Of a DNA stretch of 55,476 nt, positions 40,147 through 48,158 are shown piece after piece. The translations under genes and the position numbers were made by a program. Location of the stretch: assembly GCA_025463605.1 (NCBI GenBank), contig JAODAV010000021.1, positions 1 to 55,476 on the forward strand, written 5' to 3'. This DNA comes from Rhodoglobus sp. GTDB taxonomy: Bacteria; Actinomycetota; Actinomycetes; Actinomycetales; Microbacteriaceae. The stretch's first letter is position 1, and every line of letters begins with the position of its first letter. Below the pieces are notes generated by a model that saw nothing but the letters and a program-made list of their open reading frames with translations, did not search any database and had not been told where the DNA came from.

Positions 40147-41054
40147 TCCTCCCCGTCGCTTGAGCCCAGCAGACGAAACTGCACGACCACGATGGCAATC
40201 ATGATGAGGAGCAGCACGACCAGTTCGGCGGACGCCGTGTACGGGTCGCTCAGTTCGTAGCTGGTGTGGAAGATGTCGTACATGAGCAGGTTCGACTGCT
40301 TCTCGGGGCCGCCGTTGGTGAGGATCTGGATGGGCGCGAACAGCACGAAGTTGGCGACCGTGTCGGCGACGAGCACGAACAGCAGCGGACGGCGAAGCAT
40401 CGGCAGGGTCACGGAGAAGAAGGTGCGCAGAGCGCCGGCGCCGTCGATACGCGCGGCCTCGTAGTACACGGTGGGGATGTCGTTGAGACCTGCGATGAGG
40501 AACATCATCCAGTAGCCGATGCCGATCCAGCTCGCGAGCACGATGAGCGCCAGGATCACCTGGTCAGGACTGGTGAACCATGGTTGTCTCGGGATGTCGA
40601 GGAGCTCGAGCATCCCGTTCACCGGTCCGTCTGGTCGCAGTGCTATTCCCCAGACGATCGTGGACCCCGCGAGAGGAACGGCGGATGGCAAAAAGATGAG
40701 GGTGCGCCACAGCCCGCTCGCAGGGAGGTTGCGCGTGAGAAGCACGGCAAGCACGAGCGCGAGGAAAATCTGGATTGGGTTGACGAGCACGTTGAAAAAC
40801 AGGGTCTGCCGCACGGACTGCCAGAACGAGTCGCTCGCAAACAGCCTCGCGAAGACATCGAAACCGACGAACTCCGGCTCAGCGAGGCTGCCAGGAAGCC
40901 CCGAGTGCGTCGAATCGCGCACGGCACTGATGGCCGGCACAATTCTCAGCACGATGATGAGAATTGCGGTGGGCGCCAGAAAGGCGATGGCGGCGAGCGT
41001 ATTGCGACGGGCCACGGAAGTGTGGCGCTGCGCGCGTTGCATCGTGGTGCTCAT
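40143..41054 (-). CDS. carbohydrate/nucleoside ABC transporter permease, MalF type
   Basis: A 303-residue permease with six transmembrane helices and EAA motif (VYYEAARIDGAGALRTFFSVTLP). ATG 41054 (MSTTMQRAQRHTSVARRNT) is preceded by GGGGAGAG; the frame to 41096 would run through the hairpin and was rejected. It forms the channel with the downstream permease. Confidence 0.92.
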   Translation of the reverse strand: MSTTMQRAQRHTSVARRNTLAAIAFLAPTAILIIVLRIVPAISAVRDSTHSGLPGSLAEPEFVGFDVFARLFASDSFWQSVRQTLFFNVLVNPIQIFLALVLAVLLTRNLPASGLWRTLIFLPSAVPLAGSTIVWGIALRPDGPVNGMLELLDIPRQPWFTSPDQVILALIVLASWIGIGYWMMFLIAGLNDIPTVYYEAARIDGAGALRTFFSVTLPMLRRPLLFVLVADTVANFVLFAPIQILTNGGPEKQSNLLMYDIFHTSYELSDPYTASAELVVLLLIMIAIVVVQFRLLGSSDGEE

Positions 41055-41068
41055 CACTCTCCCCGTTG

Positions 41069-41099
41069 CCGGTGGCGGAAGCTGGGCTCCCGCCACCGG
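41069..41099 (-). terminator. hairpin between binding-protein and permease genes of the LacI operon
   Basis: A perfect 10-bp stem (CCGGTGGCGG / CCGCCACCGG) with an 11-base loop lies between the binding-protein stop and the permease start. It occupies the same place as the hairpin at 29722-29746 in the other ABC operon and would keep binding-protein mRNA more abundant. No T-run. Confidence 0.6.
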
Positions 41100-41113
41100 A
41101 GGTTGCGGATCGG

Positions 41114-42460
41114 TTACTTGAACTTCGCCCAGGCTTCGGTCAGATCCGCAGCGGCAGACTTCAGCGCTTCCGCGGTATCCGTACCGTTGATGATGTCGCT
41201 GAAGGTCTTTGTCATGACATCTTCGAACTCGACGTAACCCACGGTCTGCAGGCGCAGGGTCGAGGTGTTCGCCAGCTCTGACTTCATGAGGTCGACGACC
41301 CCTGCGAAACGCGGGTCCTTGAACACGTCGGAATCGTAGAATTTCACGCCGCCATCCAAGTTCGATGGGGGAACCGCGAGTGCCGACAAGTACTGCGCGT
41401 ACCCGCCGTTGTCGAGCCCCATGAACTTCATGAAGATCGCGCCGGCATTGGCCTTGTCGGGGGTGGCCTGCGGGTTGAGTCCGAGCGACCAGCCGCCGGT
41501 CGGGGTGGATGCCTCACCGCCTTCGAATGCGGGGAAAGCCGTCACGCCGAAGTCGAGACCAGCCTCGGCGATGAACTGGCCACCCCACCAGGGGCCACCT
41601 ACGTAGTACGCGGTCTGCCCCGCAGCGAACATGTTCGGGGTCTCGGCGACCGCGACACCTCGTGGTGAGAGGCCGTTCTCGAAGAGGGAGCCGTACCACT
41701 CGAACGCCTTCACCCAGCCGTCGTTGGCGACCTCGGGGTCGAGGTTGCCGTCCCCGGACGCGCCCGGCCCCCCGCCCGCGCTGATCGCGAGAGGCTCCAG
41801 CTGGTAGTAGCGGTCGATCTGGTCAAAGATGAGGCCATACTGCGCCCCGGCGGCTTGCGCCCTGGTCGCGTCCTCCACAACCGTCTCCCACGTGAGGCGG
41901 TCAGCCGGGTCGGCCGACGGCGTCGCGATTCCTGCTGCGTCAAGCAGGGTCTTGTTGTAGTACATGATGTTGGTTGACGTCTGGTACGGCATGGTGACGA
42001 CCTTGTCATCGACTGTCGCGGCCTCCAGACTTCCGGGGTCGACGGAGTCGACGAGCTCAGGGAACGTCTGCGTGAGGTCGGCGAGCCAGCCGCGTGCGAC
42101 GTAGGCGTCGGTGCGAGGCATGTCGACATCGAACACGTCGATCGCATCGCTCGCGTTAGTGAGCCGTGCGGCGAGCACGCTGTTGAAGTCATCGAACGGC
42201 ACCGACTCGTACTCAACGGTGATGTTCGGGTGCTCCGCCTCGAACGCATCGATGACGGGCTGGATCTGGTCGACCGCGTAGGCGGCACCCGCGTAGGTGA
42301 TCGTGATGGGTTCGGTGGGCTCGACGAGCTCCGCCGGTCCGACGCCGGCGATGGTGTCGGGCGTGCCGCTCGCGCCGCCGCAGGCGGTGAGCGCGATGGA
42401 TGCTGTCGAGATGATCACTCCGGCGACAAGCCAGCGCGTCACTCCCTTGTGAACAGCCAT
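41114..42460 (-). CDS. extracellular solute-binding lipoprotein of the LacI operon
   Basis: A 448-residue family 1 solute-binding protein. The signal peptide ends in lipobox ALTACGG (Cys27). The mature part has TYAGAAYAVDQIQPVIDAFE, DVFDVDMPRTDAYVARGWLADL and GGWSLGLNPQATPDKANAGAIF. The ATG has a clear ribosome site (AAGGAG) and lies 3 bp after the nucleoside hydrolase stop. Sugar-type family membership does not exclude a nucleoside or ADP-ribose-like ligand. Confidence 0.92.
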   Translation of the reverse strand: MAVHKGVTRWLVAGVIISTASIALTACGGASGTPDTIAGVGPAELVEPTEPITITYAGAAYAVDQIQPVIDAFEAEHPNITVEYESVPFDDFNSVLAARLTNASDAIDVFDVDMPRTDAYVARGWLADLTQTFPELVDSVDPGSLEAATVDDKVVTMPYQTSTNIMYYNKTLLDAAGIATPSADPADRLTWETVVEDATRAQAAGAQYGLIFDQIDRYYQLEPLAISAGGGPGASGDGNLDPEVANDGWVKAFEWYGSLFENGLSPRGVAVAETPNMFAAGQTAYYVGGPWWGGQFIAEAGLDFGVTAFPAFEGGEASTPTGGWSLGLNPQATPDKANAGAIFMKFMGLDNGGYAQYLSALAVPPSNLDGGVKFYDSDVFKDPRFAGVVDLMKSELANTSTLRLQTVGYVEFEDVMTKTFSDIINGTDTAEALKSAAADLTEAWAKFK

Positions 42461-42463
42461 GGG

Positions 42464-43492
42464 TTACTCCTTAGATGAGGTGCTCAGGTGGTCGGGATTG
42501 ACCGGGACCCCGGCGCTGATGCGCTCGAGGAACAGGCGACGGAATCCATCGACACCGGTTTCGATGGCGACCGTCGCGTTGGGAGGACCCGCGGGCTCGA
42601 GAGCGAGCCCGCGGTTTGCGATAACGAGCCCGCGGGCGAGCTCGCTCTCGGTTTCTGCCTGCACACTGGCCGGCTGCCAGGTGAGGAGGTCGGGATGCGT
42701 GACTGCGACGATCACGAGAGGATCGTGCAGGAAGCAGGCGTTTCGGTGCTCGGGCCGGTTGGGGAAGGCGCGACCGAGGAAGTCGATCCAGGCATCCGCG
42801 CAATCCGCGGCCCACCGACCGAAATTGTCGCCCGTGCGGCGCAGTTCGGCCGCGTCGTCGCGCGTGAGCATCACTTGCGAGGTCTGGTCGAGTCCGACCA
42901 TCCTGATCGCGGCACCGCTACGCAACACGATGTCGAGCGCTTCGGGATCCACGTACGCGTTGAAGTCACCGACGACGGTGATGTTCTGCGCGTACGTCGT
43001 CGCGCTGCCCGCCATGAGCACGAGTTCGCGCACATTGGTCGCGAACGACGGGTCGCGCTGCACTGCGAGCGCGAGGTTGGTCATGGGCCCAATCGCGATC
43101 ACGACGATCTCGCCCGGGCGTTCCGCGGCCATCCGCACCAGGAAGTCAGCCGCGTGCTCCTCGCTCGTCGCACCGAGGCGGTCTTCCGTCGGTGTCGTCG
43201 GCGCGCCGCCTAGCACGGCGTCGAATAGGGCGCGCACCGGCGCCATATCCCGCACAAGCGGTTCGGTCGCACCAAGCAGCACCGGCAGTTCGGGATGACC
43301 GAGGCGTGCGACCAGGCGACGAGCGACATCGGTTCCCGTCAGTGCGTCGACGTTGCCGTTGACGATCGTCAGGCCGAGCACGTCGAGTTCGCGCGATCGC
43401 AGCGCGAGGGCGATCGCGAGCCCGTCGTCGATGTCGCTACCTGGCTTGCCGAGACCCGGGTCGGTGTCGATGACGACCGGGATGACGGTCAC
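42464..43492 (-). CDS. inosine-uridine-type nucleoside N-ribohydrolase
   Basis: A 342-residue enzyme cleaving the N-glycosidic bond of nucleosides to base plus ribose. The calcium-site N-terminus reads DTDPGLGKPGSDIDDGLAIA, a version of the usual DTDxGxDD with a six-residue insertion seen in a subset of the family. VIAIGPMTNLALAVQ, the core GDFNAYVDPEA motif and CFLHDPLVI (with the catalytic His-Asp pair) are present. No signal peptide, so it acts on imported substrate. The GTG start overlaps the upstream gene by 4 bp (GTGA). Confidence 0.9.
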   Translation of the reverse strand: MTVIPVVIDTDPGLGKPGSDIDDGLAIALALRSRELDVLGLTIVNGNVDALTGTDVARRLVARLGHPELPVLLGATEPLVRDMAPVRALFDAVLGGAPTTPTEDRLGATSEEHAADFLVRMAAERPGEIVVIAIGPMTNLALAVQRDPSFATNVRELVLMAGSATTYAQNITVVGDFNAYVDPEALDIVLRSGAAIRMVGLDQTSQVMLTRDDAAELRRTGDNFGRWAADCADAWIDFLGRAFPNRPEHRNACFLHDPLVIVAVTHPDLLTWQPASVQAETESELARGLVIANRGLALEPAGPPNATVAIETGVDGFRRLFLERISAGVPVNPDHLSTSSKE

Positions 43493-44787
43493 GACAGTAC
43501 CCTTCTCAGCTCAAGCGTCCGGCGAGCGAGTTCAGCGATCTCCATGTGGTCGAATCCGCGAACCGCACTGCGAACACGGACGTGGGTCGTGCCGACGAGG
43601 TTCTGCGGGATCGACTCGACCCCGTGCAATGCGCCGTAGACGCTGCCGACCGTCGCGGCTGATGAGTCCGTGTCACGGCCGCCCGATATCGTGATCGCGA
43701 CGGACGTCGTGAAGTCGGTGCCCCACAACAGGCCGATCGAGATGAGCGCGGCGTTGTTGATCGTATGCACCCAGTTGTAGTGCCCGAGCTCCCGGTCGAC
43801 CCATGCGAGCGCGTCATCCGCGGATCCGCCGTTCGAGTGCAGCTCGAGGATGCCGCCGAGCGCCGCCGCGAGCCGCGAGCCCGGCGGGACGACACCGAGC
43901 GCCCCACGCAGGGCCAGTGCTGCCGAATCCGTCGCAAACGCCAAGGCCACGAGCGCGGCCGCCCAGAGCTCGCCGAAGACGCCGTTGGCGACGTGCGTGA
44001 GCCGGGCATCCACCAGGGCGGCTGCCGCTGCCGAGGCAGGATCCCCCGGATGCACGTAGCCGAAGACATCGGCCCGGATGAGGGCTCCGATCCATTCGCG
44101 GTAAGGGTTGCCCACCATTGCCGCCCGCTCCGGGGTGATGCCACGGATGAGGTTTCGGTATGCGGCCCGTTCAGCGGTGAAGGTCTGCGTGAACGGAAGG
44201 CGGTCGAGCCAGGTGTGCGCTATCTGCGCGGTGGTGAGTGCCCCGCCGTGTTCCTCCAGCATCGCAAGACCGAGGATCGTCCAGTCGAGGTCGTCGTCGC
44301 GCGGCACGTCGGCGAACGTGCCAGCCGACGAGAACGGTGCCGATTCGTGCAGGTGACTAACGCCCTCGGGCAGCGCCTGAAGAGGCCGGACATAGCCGGT
44401 TTGCGGCCACTGGCCGGTGGCGGTCAGAACGAGCCGCACCTCCTCCCTGGTCAGCCCTTCGACCGGCTTGCCCATCGTGTTGCCGACGCAGCGGCCAAGC
44501 CACGCGCCCTGAACGCGAGACTCGAGCGACGACGCGTCGACCGCGAGCCTTGGCAGGGCGCGAGCCAGCCCGAGCAGCGTTTCGTCGTCGTCGGGCTCGG
44601 AGTACGGCCAGTCCTGCGCGCGCACGGCGGCCGCGAGCTCCGACGCGATCGTGCCGAGTCGGGCGTAGTCCCCGTCGGCGGCCGCCGCGCGTGCCCGGTC
44701 GAGTTGGGCTGAGACGGCGTATCCGCTGTGAAGCAGTTGCTCCGCCTCGTCAGGGACGAGGTCGCGGTCGTCGAGTACATCGTGCAT
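43489..44787 (-). CDS. ADP-ribosylglycohydrolase family protein with N-terminal extension
   Basis: A 432-residue protein. The catalytic all-helical domain begins near residue 90 (RVQGAWLGRCVGNTMGKPVEG). The dinuclear metal site is built by DDDLDWT (about 163-169) and GRDTDSSAATVG (about 378-389), so all expected acidic ligands are present. The first 90 residues are an added helical region not found in typical 300-residue members. Family enzymes remove ADP-ribose from proteins, nucleic acids or small molecules. Here, next to a nucleoside hydrolase and ribokinase, it may act on an imported ribosyl conjugate. It is 6 bp after the LacI gene. Confidence 0.85.
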   Translation of the reverse strand: MHDVLDDRDLVPDEAEQLLHSGYAVSAQLDRARAAAADGDYARLGTIASELAAAVRAQDWPYSEPDDDETLLGLARALPRLAVDASSLESRVQGAWLGRCVGNTMGKPVEGLTREEVRLVLTATGQWPQTGYVRPLQALPEGVSHLHESAPFSSAGTFADVPRDDDLDWTILGLAMLEEHGGALTTAQIAHTWLDRLPFTQTFTAERAAYRNLIRGITPERAAMVGNPYREWIGALIRADVFGYVHPGDPASAAAAALVDARLTHVANGVFGELWAAALVALAFATDSAALALRGALGVVPPGSRLAAALGGILELHSNGGSADDALAWVDRELGHYNWVHTINNAALISIGLLWGTDFTTSVAITISGGRDTDSSAATVGSVYGALHGVESIPQNLVGTTHVRVRSAVRGFDHMEIAELARRTLELRRVLS

Positions 44788-44793
44788 GGGTTC

Positions 44794-45840
44794 CTACGCA
44801 GACTGTCGGGCGATGAGGGTGTGCTGAACAAGCACATGACGGTGAGAGCTGCTGGTCCCCTCGGCGATGCGATGGAGCAGGAGGTCGCCCGCCGCGCGTC
44901 CGATCTCCTGCGCGGGAACGCGCATGGTCGTGAGGGCGGGCCGCACGAGCCCCGCGGCGTCGATGTCGTCGACGCCGACTATGGCGATGTCACCGGGAAC
45001 GTCGAGACCTGACTCGAGTGCGGCATCCATCGCGCCGATCGCCATGAGGTCGTTCGCGCAAAACACCGCGGTGGGCGCAACGTCCTGGTCCAGCAGGCGG
45101 TAGAGCGCCGCTGCGCCCCCCTCCCTGGTCCAGTCGCCGACGGCGCAGAGGTTCGCGTCGGTCTCGAGGCCGAGCTCCCCCATCGCCTTGACGTAACCGG
45201 CGAGCCGGCCACCGCCGGGCTCGGCCGACGGGGGACCGCTTATCGTCGCGATGCGACGATGGCCCTTGAGGTGCAGATGCATCGTGGCATCCGAAGCGAT
45301 GCGCTCGTCGTCTGCGGAAACCCAATCGATCGGGAATCCGCTCAACCCTGAACCGACTGCCACGACCGCGATGCCCGCGCGCTGCAGCTCGAGAAGTTCG
45401 TCTTCAACGTTGCTCACCGCAACGACAACACCGTCGACGCGCCGCTGGATGACATCGTCGACGAAAACGCGGGTGAGGCTGTGGCCCGCACCTGCGTCGA
45501 ACAGCATTACGACCTGGTTGGCCGAGGCAACCGCATTCTGCAGGCCGCGGGCGAGGGCCGGGTAGAAGGGGTTTGTGATGTCCTGCGCGATGAGGGCGAC
45601 CGTGTGACTCTTCTTTGAATTGAGTGCTTGCGCGAAGAAGTTCGGCTTGAAACCCAGTTCGTCCATGATGCGCTCGACCTTGCGACGGGTGGCCGGGGAA
45701 ACCGGACGGTTGCCCGAGAGCACGTGCGACACAGTGGTCTTGCTCACACCGGCCGCCTCGGCCACGTCCTGGATGTTCAGCGGTGCAGTGCGCGAAGTCG
45801 CGCTGCTACCAGCAGCATCTTTGTCTATGTCGTTCGCCAA
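44794..45840 (-). CDS. LacI family transcriptional regulator
   Basis: A 348-residue repressor with an N-terminal helix-turn-helix (about residues 20-75: LNIQDVAEAAGVSKTTVSHVL, hinge FFAQALNSKKSHTVA) and a periplasmic-binding-like sensor domain ending VLVQHTLIARQSA. The TTG start is supported by GAGGTG 7 bp upstream. It is the first gene of the operon and probably controls its own promoter through the palindrome at 45905-45918. The effector is likely the imported substrate or ribose. Confidence 0.92.
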   Translation of the reverse strand: MANDIDKDAAGSSATSRTAPLNIQDVAEAAGVSKTTVSHVLSGNRPVSPATRRKVERIMDELGFKPNFFAQALNSKKSHTVALIAQDITNPFYPALARGLQNAVASANQVVMLFDAGAGHSLTRVFVDDVIQRRVDGVVVAVSNVEDELLELQRAGIAVVAVGSGLSGFPIDWVSADDERIASDATMHLHLKGHRRIATISGPPSAEPGGGRLAGYVKAMGELGLETDANLCAVGDWTREGGAAALYRLLDQDVAPTAVFCANDLMAIGAMDAALESGLDVPGDIAIVGVDDIDAAGLVRPALTTMRVPAQEIGRAAGDLLLHRIAEGTSSSHRHVLVQHTLIARQSA

Positions 45841-45904
45841 ACCGGTTCACCTCGTTGTGGTTGATGTTCGAGCGAAGATCTTGAGGATCCGCGACCAAGA
45901 GTAT

Positions 45905-45954
45905 GCAAACTAGTTTGCGAACCCGAGCATAAACATTGCCAGTTCAGTCGTCAA
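45905..45954 (-). promoter_or_regulatory. promoter and LacI-type operator of the ADP-ribosyl/nucleoside operon
   Basis: On the minus strand, -35 TTGACG (45949-45954) and -10 TATGCT (45926-45931) are separated by 17 bp. A perfect 14-bp palindrome, GCAAACTAGTTTGC (45905-45918), lies 7 bp past the -10 box, about where transcription should begin. Its central symmetry and size are typical of LacI-family operators, and the gene it precedes encodes a LacI regulator. No ORF occupies 45841-46107, which otherwise only carries the leader and the promoter of the divergent exonuclease gene. Confidence 0.78.
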
Positions 45955-46107
45955 GCTCGTACTTCTCATACGCCGCGTCAAGACGCAGAAGAAGGGCTCA
46001 GCCCTCGAGAGGTAGGGGGTGTCAGCTCACGTGCGCGAGCGCCATCACACGCCCCTCAGCCCAGGTTGTGATCCTCTTTGGGCGCTGGCATGTGGGAGGA
46101 TGCCGCC

Positions 46108-47046
46108 GTGACCGATCAACGCGAGCGCCGGATGCTCCTCGACACCGCCGCGCTGTACTTCCGCGCGTTCTACGCCGTGCCCGACACAGTACGGGCACCG
46201 AACGGAATGCCGGTGAACGCCGTTCGCGGACTGCTCGACATCATCGCCCGGTTGGTCACCGAGTTCGCGCCGACAGAGCTCGTGGCGTGTTGGGACGACG
46301 ATTGGCGACCGCAGTGGCGAGTCGATCTCATCCCGACATACAAGACCCACAGGGTCGCCGAAGTGCCGCCCGTCGGTACCGCGATCGAGGAAGTGCCGGA
46401 CCTGCTCACCCCTCAGGTCGCGATCATTCGCGAGGTGCTTGGCGCGCTCGGGGTGCCTGTGATCGGTGCTGAGCATCACGAAGCGGACGACGTGATCGGC
46501 ACCCTCGCGTCGCATGCGCCAATGCCGGTAGACGTCGTCACGGGCGACCGCGATCTCTTTCAGCTGGTCGACGACTCCCGCGACGTGCGAGTGATCTACA
46601 CGGGTCGCGGGATGTCGCGGCTGGAGATTTTGACGGATGCCACCCTGCAGGCAAAGTACGGCGTGACCCCGGCGCAATACGCCGACTTCGCGGCGATGCG
46701 CGGGGACGCCTCCGACGGGCTGCCGGGCGTGGCCGGCGTCGGAGAGAAGACCGCGGTTGCGCTGCTGTCGACGTACGGGAGCCTCGACGGCATCATCGCC
46801 GCGGCCGCCGACGCCGCATCCGGGATGGCGCCACCCGTGCGCGCCAAGATCCTCGCCGCTGCCGCCTACCTGAACGTGGCCCCGTCGGTCGTGAACGTGG
46901 TGCGCGATCTCGAACTGCCCCAGTTCGACGCGCGCATCCGTGCGGCCACCCCGGAGCGGGCATCCGACCTGGACCGCCTCACGACGCAGTGGGGGCTGAG
47001 CGGATCGATGAAGCGCGCGCGCGCGGCGCTCAGCGAGCGCGCTTAG
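46108..47046 (+). CDS. 5'-3' exonuclease (PolI N-domain-like)
   Basis: A 312-residue stand-alone 5' nuclease. The N-terminal active-site part has LLDTAALYFRAFYAVPD, the ACWDDDWRPQWR acidic cluster, EADDVIGTLASHA and VVTGDRDLFQLVDD. The helix-hairpin-helix is DGLPGVAGVGEKTAVALL. Such proteins process flap or 5' ends in repair. The GTG at 46108 is preceded by GGGAGGA; the frame to 46078 adds residues before the family start. It stands divergent to the LacI operon. Confidence 0.92.
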   Translation: MTDQRERRMLLDTAALYFRAFYAVPDTVRAPNGMPVNAVRGLLDIIARLVTEFAPTELVACWDDDWRPQWRVDLIPTYKTHRVAEVPPVGTAIEEVPDLLTPQVAIIREVLGALGVPVIGAEHHEADDVIGTLASHAPMPVDVVTGDRDLFQLVDDSRDVRVIYTGRGMSRLEILTDATLQAKYGVTPAQYADFAAMRGDASDGLPGVAGVGEKTAVALLSTYGSLDGIIAAAADAASGMAPPVRAKILAAAAYLNVAPSVVNVVRDLELPQFDARIRAATPERASDLDRLTTQWGLSGSMKRARAALSERA

Positions 47047-47049
47047 ATC

Positions 47050-47268
47050 CGCCGGAATGTCGCGGCGCATCCGAACACGGTCGCGAAGCTCTCCGGACTG
47101 CAAGGGTTCACGGCCCGCTCCCTCCAGCCGACCTGGGATGTGGCTCTCGCCACCTTCGGCCCGGCGCGCCTCGCGTACGGCGGGGACTGGCCGAAGAATC
47201 GGCTGCCTGAAGGTGACGTTTGCCGGCTCTTCGACTTTTGGGGAGCCCGAGTGCGGCCCGGGCTCAGC
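47050..47268 (+). pseudogene. amidohydrolase (Amidohydro_2) gene remnant, C-terminal part
   Basis: Between the exonuclease stop and the convergent PAP2 gene, forward frame 1 encodes about 73 residues with two hallmark blocks of metal-dependent amidohydrolases of the COG3618 type: VAAHPNTVAKLSGL and, after about 25 residues, ATFGPARLAYGGDWP. The DWP aspartate is the usual metal-site residue. There is no start codon or N-terminal half; the frame runs directly out of the exonuclease gene end and on to a stop at 47311 inside the PAP2 gene. It is therefore a truncated fossil. Confidence 0.75.
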
Positions 47269-48022
47269 GCTGGAACGCCGACCGCACGGTGCGCTTGGTG
47301 TCGACGAGAATGACGCCGCCGAGCACGAATAGGGACAGCGAGATTGACGCGAGCGCATCGCTCAGCCAGTGGTACCCGAGGTAGAGCCGGCTGACCGCGG
47401 TCGCGGCGATCACGCCGCCGGCCGCCGCGTAACCCGCTGCCGCAACCGCGGGCTTCTCGCGCCGCGAGAACACAAGGTACGCGATCAGGAGCGCGAAGTC
47501 AGAGGCCCCCATCACGTGCCCCGACGGGAAGGACGGACTGGCGTCGGTGCCATAGAGCATCGCATCGGTCGGGGGCCGCCTCCGGCCCACGAGTCGGCTG
47601 ACGCTGCGCACGATCACGACCCCGGCGCCCATTCCGCCGGCGAGCAGCAGCGGGCGCCAGGCGTGCCGCGCGAACAGCGACCACGATACGACCACCGCAA
47701 CGATGACGATCGGCAGCATGACCGGCCCGAAGAAGACGGCCAAGAAGATCATGATCTTCGTGAGGCGCGGCGAGCGGATGCTCTCCATGAGCCGCGCGTA
47801 AGGGCGGTCCACCGAGCTCACCTCGCCCTCGGTCCTGCCGCGGCGCAGCACATCCGCGAGGATGACGAAGAACGAGGTGGCGCCGACGCCGACAAGTCCC
47901 GCCCCCCACGCGTAGAGGCCTCGCTCAGTGCGCGCGGGAACGACGCGTTCCTCCACGATGAATCGCGCGTGGATGTCGCTGAAACGACCCGGACGCGCTG
48001 AATCGCCCCTACCAGCCCTCAT
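47264..48022 (-). CDS. PAP2-family membrane phosphatase
   Basis: A 252-residue protein with about five to six transmembrane helices and the three phosphatase motifs: SRLVGRRRPP, FPSGHVMGAS and SRLYLGYHWLSD (catalytic histidines in the last two). Members dephosphorylate undecaprenyl pyrophosphate or phosphatidic-acid-type lipids at the outer membrane face. ATG 48022 follows TGTGGG closely; the start is not certain. Its 3' end overlaps the amidohydrolase fossil. Confidence 0.88.
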   Translation of the reverse strand: MRAGRGDSARPGRFSDIHARFIVEERVVPARTERGLYAWGAGLVGVGATSFFVILADVLRRGRTEGEVSSVDRPYARLMESIRSPRLTKIMIFLAVFFGPVMLPIVIVAVVVSWSLFARHAWRPLLLAGGMGAGVVIVRSVSRLVGRRRPPTDAMLYGTDASPSFPSGHVMGASDFALLIAYLVFSRREKPAVAAAGYAAAGGVIAATAVSRLYLGYHWLSDALASISLSLFVLGGVILVDTKRTVRSAFQR

Positions 48023-48158
48023 CCCACAGATGCTAGCGACGCGTTCACAGGTTGCGCCAAGGGTTGACGACAGCACGGAAACCGATATTCGCCGCCTTCA
48101 GCGGGCCGGAACCTACGCTGCTCCAATGCGAGGTTGCTCTCGCACCTACCATCGAGGT

